From: Medicago truncatula
Taxonomy: Eukaryota; Streptophyta; Magnoliopsida; Fabales; Fabaceae
NCBI RefSeq assembly: GCF_003473485.1
Contig: NC_053049.1
Coordinates: 13,268,001-13,332,000, forward strand
Direction of reading: 5' to 3'
DNA: 64,000 nt
A model generated the notes under the pieces. It was not told the origin of the DNA and did no database searches. It saw only the letters and a list, made by a program, of their open reading frames with translations. This document shows, in pieces, positions 36,801 through 48,635 of the stretch (its first letter is position 1; every line of letters starts with the position of its first letter). Both the position numbers and the translations under genes were made by a program.

Positions 36801-36940
36801 TTAATTACTAGTAAATTTGTTTTTTTTTAGGGATAGTAAATTTGATTTATAAATGGCCAAGATACATGTTCAATCAATCTTATGTATTATTTTTCCATTC
36901 TATTTTATTATGTGTGTTGGAAAGTAATTTCTATGATTTA
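33841..36940. other. AT-rich intergenic region without recognisable genes
   Basis: Short open frames at 34332 and 35139 have no recognisable motif. At 35800-35960 there is GTGCCTTTAGGGCATAACTT and TTTTAGGGCACAAGTCAAGG, related to the ends of the MITE at 61976-62139. CTCTTGTGGTAGAGCACTCA at about 34376 is tRNA-like by chance only. Confidence 0.4.
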
Positions 36941-36944
36941 TGTC

Positions 36945-37473
36945 TTTTTTTTTTTAACAAACTAAAATGAGATATTATAAACAACAATGATTTTCCCCAC
37001 ACAAGGTGTGCAAAGGGAAAACCAATCAAGAGTATTTACAAAGTCAAAGTGTCATAATTAAGAAGGCACCACCAAAACTGGCAAAGAAGATTACACATGG
37101 ACATTCATACAAAGTAGCGGATGCTTTCACCAGTCATGATAACTATAACTAAATGTCACCTGTTTTGCTTTCAACCATAAGAAAGAATTTAATTTAACCT
37201 TGTCAATGAGAATAGAAGGATTAGAAACCACATTTTGGAATACACGGTTGTTCATTTTCTTCCATAACACCCAAACCGAAGCAAACCAAATAATTCTTAG
37301 GAATAAATGAGTAGTTCTAGGTAAACCTGCCATATTAGTAAACTGTTGGAAATGATGTCGGAGCTCACCAGGTTGAACCGAAGAAATACCCAACCAGAGC
37401 CATACCTGAGACCAAAGAGAACTGAAAATATCGCAATCCAAAAACAAATGTCTAGCTGTTTTAATTTCGAATG
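36945..37473 (-). pseudogene. LINE 3' part (zf-RVT tail and poly(A)), minus strand
   Basis: Read on the minus strand, the translation includes KTARHLFLDCDIFSSLWSQV, LWLGISSVQP, FLRIIWFASVWVLWKKMNNR and FLWLKAKQVTFSYSYHDW, the usual end of plant LINE ORF2. A poly(A) run (T run at 36945-36955 on the plus strand) marks the 3' end. The coding region continues leftward in protein order at 39648-39838, beyond a hAT insertion. Confidence 0.8.
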
Positions 37474-37616
37474 CCTGCATCCAGTGGCGGAGCTAGAAAA
37501 AATATCGGGGGTGGGCCAACAAAATATACTCTAATATATAAAATATAAATTTTTCAGTTGAAATAAACGCTAAGCACAAAGTTTAATCAAAAAAGTAAAC
37601 TACATACCTTAGGAAA

Positions 37617-38700
37617 TTAAAATAAGTCGTTACGTGATCCAACTAACTTGAAATCATCAATAACTGACTCAGAACTAATACTTGCACTAATTTCCCTTTC
37701 GATATAAACTGTCATGGTATCATTTAGAAACCCACTTCCCATCTTGTTTCTCAACCTAGTCTTGATAATATTCATTGCTGAAAAAGATCTCTCAGTTGTG
37801 GCTGTAGAAACTGGAAGAGTCATGATAAGGCGGAGTAGTCTATCAATCAAGAAGTAAATTTTATTCCTCTCAGTTGCAACCAAACACGAGCATAATTCTT
37901 GAATAGTTGATAAATTCTTCAAACATGGTTCTTTGCGGGCATCAACAATGAATTGCTCGAGTTGATAACACAAGTGAATCTTCTCTTGATCATTGAAATC
38001 CATGGGATAGTATTTATCAACAAGAGTGCAAATAGTATCAACATCAAAAGCTTTATAACTATCCTTAGGAGTCAAAGCACAACTTAGAGTTAACAAATCC
38101 ATTGCCTCCTCACTAAATCTACTATTCAACTCTTGTAATTGTTTATCAATGGTAGTAAAAAATATTTCAACTCTAAAATAGTGCTCTATTGTTACCTGGT
38201 TCTCTTCGAGACGAGAGCGTCCAAATCTTGTTGTTGAATGCAAATCATCGAGATCAGGAATCTCAATAGCATGTCTTACACAAAAATATCTCACATTAGC
38301 AAGTAATTTATCCCAACCATCTTCTCTCAATTGTTGAATAAGAGTTTTTGTGTTACGAACCAGAAACATAGCATTAACTACATCTTGAGCTTGTAGTTGC
38401 AAGGCTTGACAAAGCACATTTGTTATCCCCATAATTTCTTTCATCAACATGATTTGCTGGAAATGTCCGTATTGGGGAACGCTTTCCAGGATCACGTTCT
38501 AAAGAATTCAAAAAATCACCCGCGTTATGCAATTCTTCAATTCTTTGAACATCAACAGGTTGAGTCATATGAGTTATGTCTTCTTCAATTCTTGGAACTT
38601 TAATAGGTTGAGATGGAGGAGTCATTCCTTGTTCATCTCTTTCACTCTCACAAGCTCTCTTCTTATAAAAATGATCAAGTGTTACACTCTTCTTCTTCTT
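37617..38700 (-). pseudogene. hAT transposase (TTF-type/DUF4371 group) with internal deletion
   Basis: The N-terminal part, read from about 38700, gives KKKSVTLDHFYKKRACES and ERDPGKRSPIRTFPANHVDE. It then runs, in another frame, into LMKEIMGITNVLCQALQLQA and the C-terminal half, which ends at 37617. That half includes the hAT dimerisation block (LLRLIMTLPVSTATTERSFS, AMNIIKTRLRNKM). In intact relatives several hundred residues (zinc finger and DUF4371) separate these halves, so the centre is missing and the join at about 38430-38445 shifts the frame. The 292-codon C-terminal frame is open. It is not expected to be autonomous. Confidence 0.8.
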
Positions 38701-38829
38701 AACTTTTCTGTTTTCAAAAAAATAAATAATTCAATAAGTCAAATAATTCCATAAGTCCATAATTCTATAAGTCAAAATCACTTATGCTTCAAAAGTTTAA
38801 TTGAAAACAATTAGAACATATTCATTGCA

Positions 38830-38990
38830 AATAACACATTGGCACATTGCTACTGCCATAGAAAAACATTCATTTATGAACAAAATGTTGCTACTACCAT
38901 AGAAAAACATTGCTACTGCCATAGAAAAACATTGCTACTACCAATAATATGAACAAAATGTGGGTGGGCCGTGATAACATTGCTACTGCC
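38830..38990. repeat. Short tandem repeat in the hAT element, CATTGCTACTGCCATAGAAA unit
   Basis: A unit of about 23 bp (CATTGCTACTGCCATAGAAA plus AA) occurs about four to five times with small changes. It lies upstream of the transposase reading frame. Confidence 0.75.
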
Positions 38991-39357
38991 AATCTGCCAT
39001 AACAAGAGAAGAGAATCACATAACAAATGCAAGGTTGCTCAAGATGTGCATAACAACAAAAATATGAAAACATTGCAGTTTCAAAATTCAATTATCAAAT
39101 ACCAACAATCAACAAACAAGAACAACAAATAAGAAAATTAATTAACATTCAAACTTAGTAATAATAGCAATCATCAATCAAAAATTATCAAACAACAACC
39201 AATCTTAGTAGCAAACAACAACAAACAAACACCTTTAAATTCTAAAATCAAAAAGAAAATCAACAATAGTCAACAAATTACCTTTCCATTTGGATAGGAA
39301 AAACAGAGTGAAAAGAAAAAGGGTTTTTGTTTGATCTTTTTTGAATGAGAGAGAAGG

Positions 39358-39475
39358 GAGTGCCGGCGGTCGGAAGGGGAAGAAGTGCCGGCGGTCACGC
39401 GGTCGGAAGGGGAAGAAGTGCGGCGGTCGCGCGGCGGAAGGGGAAGAAGTGTGGCGGTCGCGCTTCAAAGAATGA
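39358..39475. repeat. GC-rich minisatellite near the 5' end of the hAT element
   Basis: Units of about 30-38 bp built from GCCGGCGGTCG and GGAAGGGGAAGAAGTG occur three to four times. It stands out from the AT-rich surroundings and lies in what would be the transposase leader. Confidence 0.8.
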
Positions 39476-39647
39476 GAAGAAGTGTGTGCTGTAACAGAGG
39501 AAGTGGAAGGGGAAAAGTCTGAAGTGAGAATGCTGTGGGTCACTTGGAAAAACAAAATAAGCTGAGGGTATTTTCGTAATTTCCCAATATTTGGGGGTGG
39601 GCCATGGCCCACCTCAGCCCATACAAGCCTCCGCCTCCGCCTGCATC

Positions 39648-39838
39648 CAAAAACACACACCCACCATATTATCTGATTGAATGACACACCGCCGCACCAA
39701 GTTGTCTTTAGTAGGCAATCTATTACGAAGGAGGTGTCACACAAACATAAACACCTTTGAAGGAATATGCTGATGCCAGACGTCGTCAACAAAAAAATTT
39801 GGTCAAGAGAGAACACAAAAAATAAACTTAAACAATTA
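39648..39838 (-). pseudogene. LINE zf-RVT part, upstream half split off by the hAT insertion
   Basis: The minus-strand translation gives HIPSKVFMFVWHLLRNRLPT and KDNLVRRCVIQSDNMVGVCF, which precede the ARHLFLDC segment of the piece at 36945-37473. The 8-bp duplication CCTGCATC sits exactly at the break. The LINE ends here on its 5' side, so it is heavily 5'-truncated, as LINEs commonly are. Confidence 0.75.
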
Positions 39839-40061
39839 TCTTCACTATCCGGTCAATAGTTTAAGAAAAAAAATACTTTTTAGATTTATGGAACAATTGA
39901 TGTATCTAGTCTATTAGACTAAATACATCAGTTATTAAATAAATATAAAAAGTGTTTATTGCTTATAATAGTGACCAAGTAGTGTACTACTATGTTCATA
40001 ATTATAAGTCAATTTAGAGGAAAGACAATATCCTTAGATATAAGTCTTATTTCAAATTGGA

Positions 40062-40408
40062 TTAAATAAAGTTTTTAATACATATAAATATATCAAATTT
40101 TATTTTTAGACCTCATTACAAAAATGACATTTTTATCTTGAACGTTTGAAAATGAACAACTACTATATATTTAATTAATTTTATGTTAAAAGATGTTAAT
40201 TTGTGAATGAAATAAAATTTAATAAGGTTTTAAACATGCATATAAAAAGTCATTTAAAATACTTAAGGATGTTGAGACAAATTTAAATTTAACAGGGACT
40301 AAAACTTCATATTAAAAATTTTTATAAAGACTAAAACATGATATGTCACTTGTTTCTGAGGACTAAAACAAAATTTGATATATTTATAGTGATCAAAAAC
40401 TTATTTAA
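40062..40408. mobile_element. Long-TIR MITE, TTAAATAAGTTTTT family
   Basis: Left TTAAATAAAGTTTTTAATAC...TATATCAAATTTTATTTTTA is mirrored by inverted TTAAATAAGTTTTTGATCAC...TATATCAAATTTTGTTTTAG on the right. The arms are about 50 bp or more. It is non-coding. A left half of the same family begins at 17822. Confidence 0.65.
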
Positions 40409-41094
40409 ATATTTCAAAACAATAGATGATAAAAAATGTGAAAAAGTTATATTAATAGATACAAAAAGTTAGTTTAAAAATTGTCGTGACTTTCGAGCAA
40501 GCCTACAATGTCAAAAATTAAGGTTCTAGTATGTCAAAATTTCCTATTTATGATTGGAATAACAATGTCAATCATTAGCCTAATTATAATTGGAACAGCA
40601 GGTTGGATAAATTCTTAATGGAATCAATCATGTTTATCTAAATTTCTAATAAAAATCATTTGATTCCGAAGACACAAAAGTGCAACTTACTTTTTATCGT
40701 AAGGTTGTACATTTACGTAATATACATGCATATATAATAATAATAATATAGTTGATAGAGAATTACAATAAAGTGGAAGAATGAGGACAACTAAAAATGC
40801 TTTATTAGTGACAAAAAAACATGATTACACATCAAGCATTATTTATTCCTAGAGGAATATATATATCGTTTCATTTCCTCCATTTGCATAATTAGTATTA
40901 TTCCAACACTAACAACACTTAAACACTAATTTCAGAGTTGGCCCTATTCTTTGGTGTTTTCTATTATCTTCTTCCCCCATTCAAAAGCACACCCTCTTTT
41001 CACTTTATGTGATGTCATCTTCCTTAAGTTAAAAAAAATCAAGTTTAAAATTTAAAAGTTTTTTGCAATATGACAAAAGTGGGGGCACCTCTAA

Positions 41095-43624
41095 TTAGTT
41101 GAGTTGTTTCTCTTGTAGCCACCTTGAAAAAGCATCTAGGGTTCTTTCATCAGCCCTGTAATGTTTTTGAGTAAATTCAAGTAAACTTGGCCATGTAAAG
41201 TTTGGATATATCATTGGATTCTCCTTGTTAATTAGTTCCTTTGGAGGAGTGACAATTTTTTCTTCATTTGGACATAGAAAAAATGCTAGTGATTTTCTCA
41301 CTATTGTGTCATTTACAACTGCTCTATGTAAACAACTCTTGAATATCCCATTTGATAGCGCCTGAAACATAAATCACAACATATTACTAATACATATAAT
41401 TTTATTGCATGCATAACCATAAACAACTACTAATGAATTAGTTCACTTGGTAATAATTGCTCAAGAAAGAGGAGTACTAGCAAGACGTACTCTAACACTT
41501 ACTTTTTTATTGAACAATTAAGAGAACGAAAACATGCAGATCTCAAATTTAAAAATGAGCCCACATAAAGTAATGAAATCCACGTGTATTTCATCGAATA
41601 AGTGAATGTAAATAAATAACTTAATATTTTCTTATTGTCTATAGGGTGTTTTATTATTTTTAGGACATTATGACAATGAACATAGCATAGAATCAACATT
41701 TTAATTATGAATTTGGTATGTGGAATTTGAAAACGTTGTAAGTATGTGAACCATACCATAAATGTGTCACCAATGTTGACCACAAAGGCATCTTCTTTCG
41801 GAACAATTGAGTGCCATATTCCATCAACAAGCACTTGAAGACCCTCAACTTGATCTTGGTGGAGAATGGTTAAGGAAGTAGGGTCACAATGGGGTCCAGT
41901 TCCTAAAGCTAAATCAGGATTTTTGCATGGTGGATAGTAGTTCAATCTCATTACTGAGTCATTTGCTTCAAAAAAATGTCTAAAATATTCTTTGTCAACT
42001 CCTAGACTCATCCCAAGAAGTTCCATGATTCCAAGAGAGAGATTGCTCATAGCTTCACAATAGTCTTGGTATACACTCCTACCACAAGAAAACAAATTAA
42101 ATATTTTTTCCATACATTATATCAAAGATAAGTAGAAGTTGTTTTTTATAAGTTTATCGTAATAAAAATTACTTAATTAAAAAAATATCCATTAAAAAGT
42201 GATTTGAAGAGAAGCCACTCAAATCATCTCTCTATTTGAAGCAATACGGTATTTGCTCCCAAATGGAGCATATGTTAAAGGAATTCAAATTAAAATATAG
42301 GCTAAATTATGATTTTAATCCCTTAACTATTTAATTAGTATCACTTTGGTCCTTTAATTAAAATTTAATTTATTTTGGTTTCTTAACTTCTCTCCGTTAC
42401 ACATTTTGATCCTTTCCGTTAGTTTTAATTCAAAAATGTTAGATTTTCTTCTGAAATTTTTCTTGAATTTTTCTTGTTGAAGGTCGATGGATATGATATG
42501 AAGATGAAGAAGAGGAGAAGAAGATGAAGAAAACCTAACGTTTTTGAATTAAAACTAAAAAAAATGACCAAAATGTGTAAGGAGAGAGTTAAGATACCAA
42601 AATAAATCAGATTTTAATTAAGGGACCAAAACGATACTAATTAAATAGTTAAGGGACCAAAAATACAATTTAGCCTAAAATATATTGTGTAAAAAAATCA
42701 AAGTAGAAATATATATCTAAAAAGTTGTGCATCCATTCAACTTTATTCAAGTTTTTTTTTTTTAATTTTATTTTATAATAAAATTTTTTTACTTTTGAAT
42801 TCCTTAACTTGTACCCTAGCAAGATCTTTTTTTTATAAAAAAAAGTTGTAATAAATAATACATAAAGACTCCTAAAGTGATTATTTTTATTTAAAAAAAG
42901 TGTTTTTTTAACTCTTAATTTTATTAAAGAGAATGATATATAATTGTTTGTGATCTGTTATTGCAGCTATATGATAGATAAAGCTTGTTTTTGTAAAACA
43001 AGCATTTTTAGTGAAAGAGTAGAAAAATAAATAGCTTTTGAAAAAAACTTTTTAAAGTTTAGAAACTAAAAAAGAAAACTCCATTTTGTCTTACCCAAAT
43101 TGCCTGAAATCTTCTCCCATGACATTTACAAAATAGTCCTCCACAGTTCTGCATGACTTATCATCTGAGTAACGAAAAGAAAGTGTTTCCTTCCAAGGAA
43201 GTTTGGAAGAAAATCTTCCAATGAAACTATTAGCATAACCACAATGTTCTCCAACCTTCCTTTGAGCTTTTTGTTTCTCACAGAGTTGCATGCAGAAGAA
43301 ATCATCTACAAGCTTATGAGCTTGAGCTAATAGTTTTTTATCAACTCCATGGTTAACAACAAGGAAAAAACCATGCTTCTTGCATGCATCATTCACCTGT
43401 GAACAAGCATTTGAAATAGCTTTTGGATCACCAGAGAGAAAGGCTTTTAAGTCAATTGGTGGAACTTGAAGTTTTGGTGGTGTAAGACATGGTTTTTCAT
43501 GCTCAGGCCATATGAACTCTGAGGGTATGTTAGTAACTTGACATGGTAGAAAAGATGTATCATGACATTGTTTTTCTTTGGTATTTGGGGGTGCAAATAG
43601 CATTGAAGGGTTAAGGATATGCAT
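41095..43624 (-). CDS. GA20ox: Gibberellin 20-oxidase
   Basis: Three exons on the minus strand: 43624-43095, 42078-41757 and 41361-41095 (TAA). Introns are GT-AG and the total is 372 residues, normal for the family. It is a 2-oxoglutarate/Fe(II) dioxygenase of the cytosol that oxidises C20 of GA12/GA53 to give GA9/GA20, the precursors of bioactive gibberellins. Diagnostic motifs: LPWKETLSFRY (the GA20ox LPWKET signature), NYYPPC at about 223-228, HCD with His240/Asp242, His296 in LHRAVVN (iron ligands), and Arg306/Ser308 in RKS (2-oxoglutarate binding). The N-terminal DIOX_N part includes PPIDLKAFLSGD and KHGFFLVVNHGVD. The start ATG gives MHILNPSMLFAPP. Intron 1 contains a 376-bp MITE at 42300-42675. 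All key residues are present. Confidence 0.95.
42300..42675. mobile_element. Long-TIR MITE in GA20ox intron 1, 9-bp target duplication
   Basis: The ends are GGCTAAATTATGATTTTAAT and, inverted, GGCTAAATTGTATTTTTGGT. It is flanked by a perfect 9-bp duplication TAAAATATA (42291-42299 and 42676-42684). The 9-bp duplication points to Mutator-type transposition. The centre carries GAAGATGAAGAAGAGG repeats. Confidence 0.9.
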
Positions 43625-44095
43625 GTTTGTGTTGATGGTGGTAAATATTTTGTGGAATGCAATTTATGTAGTAGGAGATAAGGAGAGTGTGAAGTGAAAT
43701 ATGAGAGAAAATAAATTAAAGATGTGTGAGTGAATGAGAAATAAGACAAAGGAAGATGTTAATTAATAATAAAGGTGGTGAAATGAAGTGTGTAGAAAGG
43801 CCAAGAGAGTTCATTGGGGAAGTCGGGGAACAGAATATGAGCATCTTATAATATATAGTTTGTTTTTCTTTTTTTGATAAAATTGTTCCAATTTCTATCT
43901 CTATCAATGTCGTGTTTATAGAAGGTGTCGATTATATATTGGTAGATAATACGTGTCAATGTTCAAATCATACAAGTGGTGTGTGCATGTATAACATTCT
44001 CCTTGTTTACCAAAACAATATTAATAATATGACATTCCCCTTAGCTAAGAAAAGTTGCTTCACTTTTGAAAAAAATAGTGCATTCAAACATGCAT
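43625..44095 (-). promoter_or_regulatory. GA20ox upstream region
   Basis: The minus-strand sequence upstream of the ATG is AT-rich. It contains a TATA-like tract (ATATATTATAAGAT on the minus strand, 43844-43857). Which elements matter cannot be told from sequence alone. Confidence 0.35.
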
Positions 44096-44305
44096 TAATG
44101 GCCTAGTAGTTGGCATGAGATCTTCGAGTGTGCTCTTCTCAAGGTTTCAGGTTCGATTTTTTTTGAAGTCAATTTTGGTGGCAAGTTTATACAGAGCTTT
44201 GCTCTGACATAGAACGGAGTCCCCGCAAGTGAGTGGTAGAATTGGTTCCCTCAAATTAATCAGTTCTTAAATCAGATACCGAATTTTGAAAAAAAAACAT
44301 ACATT
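44096..44305 (+). mobile_element. tRNA-derived SINE (ATGGCCTAGTAGTTGGCATG type)
   Basis: The A-box-like start ATGGCCTAGTAGTTGGCATG and B-box-like AGGTTTCAGGTTCGATTT are followed by a body with ACAGAGCTTTGCTCTGACAT, CCCCGCAAGTGAGTGG and a terminal A run (to about 44301). It is a legume SINE-like repeat. The absence of acceptor-stem pairing excludes an active tRNA gene. Confidence 0.6.
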
Positions 44306-44943
44306 AATGAGAGAGAATTTATGAATGTAGCAAAAACGTGTCAATGGAATGGGAAAAACTTAATTTCAAGTCTAACTACATGTAATATTCTTGCTTGGTA
44401 TATGTTTGGATACAAAAAGTGCTAGGGAAAAAACAAATGATCCAGCATAAGACACGCATTTTTTTTTATTAAATTAAGTGATGTAATGTATGAATTAGGA
44501 AAAGTAAATGGAATAATAACAAGGTTATTTAATATTATCTTGGGGATTAGAACCTCTAGCACAAAAGATTAAATCTAAACTGAGGAACAACACAAATTTT
44601 CTTGTCGAATCCGTTTGCATGTCAAAATATGTTGATATGCTAAAAACAGGAAATATAAAAGTTGCCTATGATTGGTGTTGGATCACCAAGTTATACTATA
44701 AGACTTTCGCATGGATTAAAGAGGTAATCACGTAACTAAATCTAAGCTTCTTCTAAAATCTTAAGATTTTTGACATATGGAGCTCTCTTATTTAATATTT
44801 TTATTTTCGTCAAATTTGTAATTTTTAAATCACATTTTATATCTCAACAATCTTTCTTAAACGTGAGTTCATCTATTTATGTGATATGTTCCCTCCTCAA
44901 ACATTGGTCATTTCATCAACATACACTTGTATCGTTGTTGGTT

Positions 44944-44980
<37 letters not shown>

Positions 44981-46185
44981 GACATGTGTTGACACACATG
45001 TGTCATGTATGTGGCATGCAAGTTTTCATTGCAAAGGTAATAATAGCTAACAAAAATGAAATACACTTGGGAAGAACCATCTGAGACATAGCATGCTCGT
45101 ATATGTCACATCCGAATTTGAAATTTCTACATAATTAATTTGTAGGCCTATGATTTAGTTTGAGAATTTTTAAATAGGTCTCTAAACTAAAAAAATGTGT
45201 GATTAAATCCTTAAACTATTTTATAAATTTCAATTAGATTCTTCCGTTTAATTCCGTTGATCAACTGTTAGTCAATACGGACGAGAACAGTTGACATGTC
45301 AACTAATTTTACGTCTAATATTACACCTAATATCCACCTAATAAAAATTTGGAAAATTCTATGGTTAAGTCACGAAAATGACTTTTCTGATGAAGTTAAC
45401 ACTATAATATAAAAAATGTTGTGAGTAACACCCAACTGTTTGTACAATGACATCAAAAGTTCAGTCCTCATAGTATCATCAATTCATCAGATTAAGAAGG
45501 ATACACTTAATCTAATTTTATCCTACCTTATTTTAAGCGTAACACCCCACAAAGTGTAACACTTAAAGACTATCACATAATATCATCAACTCTGTTTGCA
45601 TGTTAAAGATGTCAACGATAAAATAGTACATGTAAGTCCAAGATGTTACAGGCATTACTAGATGAATTACTATTTATCATGAATAAGTAATCAACAGTTT
45701 GAAAATAAATCAAACATTAAAATTAAAAGTAACTTTTTTAAAAAAGTCAGTTTCCTGATTATACCGTATAAGCTCCCAATAAATTTAACAATCTAGATTT
45801 CACTTCACCTACAAATATAGACTCTATTACATTCGAACTTGAGGTAGATATATCTTTAGAAACCTCTTCTTTATCTCAGTCATTTGATGATATGCCTTCA
45901 GTTGTCAATGTGCCTTCTCTACATGATAATCCTACCTATTAAATTATAATTGCCCAACTCTTAAGAAACCTTCACACTCTCATGATACTCTTATCGTTTC
46001 CAGTTATAAGCTCAAAGCTTTAAAAATTCTCTCAAATACATGAATTAGAAAACAACCATGCAAGAAGAAAACAACCACACTTGGATTTAACTTGTTTGTA
46101 ACTGATATATAATTATGCGGTTATTTGTTCAAATATCTCATTGAATACGAGATGAATACATGTTATTTTCATGGTTTTTTCTAAA
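44306..46185. other. AT-rich intergenic region
   Basis: It contains a (CA)n(TA)n microsatellite at 44947-44980 followed by ACATGTGT palindromes to about 45005. At 45150-45330 there is a half-MITE with AAATAGGTCTCTAAACTAAA and TTAATTCCGTTGATCAACTG. A short open frame at about 45800-45950 (ending LHDNPTY) has retroelement-like composition but no domain that I can name. No gene was recognised. Confidence 0.4.
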
Positions 46186-46929
46186 TTACCTTTGAAAACT
46201 CATGGGCAATTTACCCACACCAATCAAAATTTTCCATGTATACTCCATTAGAATAATAATATTTATTATTTTATTTTGTAAAAATTTAGCATGTATTTTA
46301 TTATTTGCATATTCACCCCATCTTAAATTAATGATTATTTACAATTTAAACCATCATAATAATTAAATTTCTCCTCTAATCCAATCACTCTCCTTTTTTT
46401 TTATCAAATTTGGAATTTAATGCCAAAGATCATGCATTCATTCAAATTTAGTTGAACGACTTGACAAAAATCATTAAAAATTAAAATTATCACTCGTGGG
46501 AATTGAACTTGAATGCACCCACTTATTTGAAATGTTTTCCCAAACCACTTGACCAATACATTATTTATGAATTAAATTGGAATGCAAAAATATGTTATTA
46601 GTGAGAATTTTTTTTTTTTTTTTTTTTGCAGTGACTTATGATTTAGCTTTAGTAATAATAATAATAATCATTTTATATGTGTATATTTATGAAATAGTAA
46701 ATCTTTTTTAAAAAATAATAATAAATTCATTCAATTGATTTTTTATATTGTAAATATCTTTCTTTTATATAAATTCATACTTTTATATAGATTCGATGAA
46801 CTACAACAATGTTTCATTTGTGATCAACCAAATTATGATTTATTTTAGATAATATCTTTCATTTGGATCAGATAAATTGTTTAAAGGTATTAATTTTTTT
46901 TTTTGCAATGTCTTATAAGTTATAACTTA

Positions 46930-47770
46930 GCTTTAGTAAAAAAAAAAAGGCTTATTTAATTCTTTGGTTTTATTTTGGTCTCACAATTAATAAAACTCAC
47001 GTTTTAGTCCTTTACTTTTCCCACAGTTTGCAAATAAATTAACTTTAACCTCAAATATCTATGGTGAACCCACTGATCCACTATAGATCCTATTATTTTT
47101 TTTTAATATAAACCGTTTGATCTTTTTTAATAAAGAAGGATTGTTAGATCATGCATGTCCACTGTATCTTACTGTGAACCAACAACATCTAGCATTATAT
47201 CCCATACTTCATCTTCTTTCTTTCCCTCATTCATCACCTTCATAAAAAAAAAATCCAGAGAAAATCCAGATAACCACCATCAGAACCTCTTTTTCAAAAC
47301 CACCATCAACACCGTTGTCTATATATCCATCATCTCAATCTCTCTCTCTCTCAATCGAACCCACGCACCCCAAATTTGAATTCGAATTCGACAATAAAAA
47401 ATTGAAGCTGGGATTGATTTTTTATTGAGAAGTCAAAAATGAAAGGGAAGGAGGAGAATGCAATGAAGATGATAGAAGGGGAAATGATATCCGATGGAGA
47501 AGAGAGAGCATGAGAGGTAAGGAATAGTTTAGGAAAAAAGGGTTTAAGGGGATAGAGAGTAGATCGGGATTGAGAGAGATAGATTGGGAAAAAAATCAAT
47601 TTTTTTTAAGCATTTCACTGAGAACTATTGTGATTACATCTATGATTCTGGAATTCTTCTGCTTAACAGTCCTTCTTGGTTCAGCAAAAACGATGCAAAT
47701 CTATAGGAAGATGAATTGAGTTAAAAATTGGAATAATAAGGAATGAATGAATATGAATTAGAAGAAGCAA
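46930..47770. other. Interior of the foldback-like element, no gene recognised
   Basis: Non-coding, with a GGTTTTATTTTGGTCTCACA MITE-like start (from about 46963). A leader-like segment with CCACCATCA repeats and TCTCTCTCTCTC at 47230-47360 may be a captured gene leader. It shows no significant protein motif. Confidence 0.4.
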
Positions 47771-47939
47771 AGAGATATTCTTGACGTGGGAGAAAAAATT
47801 AATGAGAATTAGAATCTTGTCCAAATATTATGTAACAACATAAGAATCTTAAAAAAAATCCTTTAAATTTATCTATTTATTTTTTAAAATGTTGGATCTT
47901 CTTGTTGTTGATTGATGATTATGGATTTTGTTTTAATGG

Positions 47940-48530
47940 TATAATTGGGATAATAAAAAAGCAAATATTAAATATACTCATATAGTTTGTTACACTTTTT
48001 AAATGATAAAGGAAAAAAACCAGACACACATATCGTGTTTGTTACATTTGTTTTAATATTTAAATTTATTCTTATTTATTTGTTACATGTGTTGTTTGTA
48101 TTAAAAATTAAGGGTATTTTTGGAAAGAAAAATTCTGCCCAAAAGTGCTGAAAGAGATGGTTTTCTTTATATATAAGTATAAATACTATATATAACTAGC
48201 GAAAAAACGGGCACGTGACATGTGTAAATTATGAACGGTATTTTATATGAAATTTTGATTTTGATTAAAATTATAAGTACAAATATTTGTGAAATTAAAA
48301 TTGTAACAAACCCAAAAAAAATCATGTTTATCTTTTACCACAACAACACAGTAGTTTAACAAATATAATATAAATTCTTTTTTTTTTTTAATACCACCAA
48401 GAATGTAACATTAATATAGGAAAATTTGTTTAAGGGTATAATTGAAATTATAAAAAAATCAGCCCAAAGTCTCTATTCCCTTCATATATAGTATATATAG
48501 TATTTTGTCAAAAAAAAAAAAAGTATATAT
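47940..48530. repeat. Dispersed AT-rich repeat, inverted relative to 7555-8180
   Basis: Shared blocks with the copy at 7.6-8.1 kb are listed there. Next to it, ACTAGCGAAAAAACGGGCAC at 48197 looks like the terminus of a MITE. Confidence 0.5.
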
Positions 48531-48635
48531 AGTATTGTTCCTGTTGTAGTGGTATATTTCCTATTTTAATGAGATTTCATTTTTCTAATTCAAATTTAAT
48601 ATAATATTATTAAAGGATAAAATAGTAAATAAAAT

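Larger units (their letters stand above)
37482..39639 (-). mobile_element. hAT transposon, internally deleted, 8-bp target duplication
   Basis: It is flanked by perfect 8-bp duplications CCTGCATC (37474-37481 and 39640-39647). The ends are CAGTGGCGGAGCT and, inverted, CGGAGGCGGAGGCT, which is typical of this hAT group. It is 2158 bp long. It carries a transposase gene on the minus strand and GC-rich short repeats near its 5' end. It lies inside a LINE. Confidence 0.9.

Noticed and set aside
39235..39816. 193-codon open frame on the minus strand
   Set aside because: It crosses the hAT end into the LINE and includes the GC-rich minisatellite, so it is a chance frame.
44096..44180. tRNA-like sequence with GGTTCGATTT
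   Set aside because: No foldable acceptor or anticodon stem was found, and the body matches a SINE layout.
45740..45960. Possible copia pol linker (frame ending LHDNPTY)
   Set aside because: It has no integrase or reverse transcriptase motif on either side and is too short to assign.
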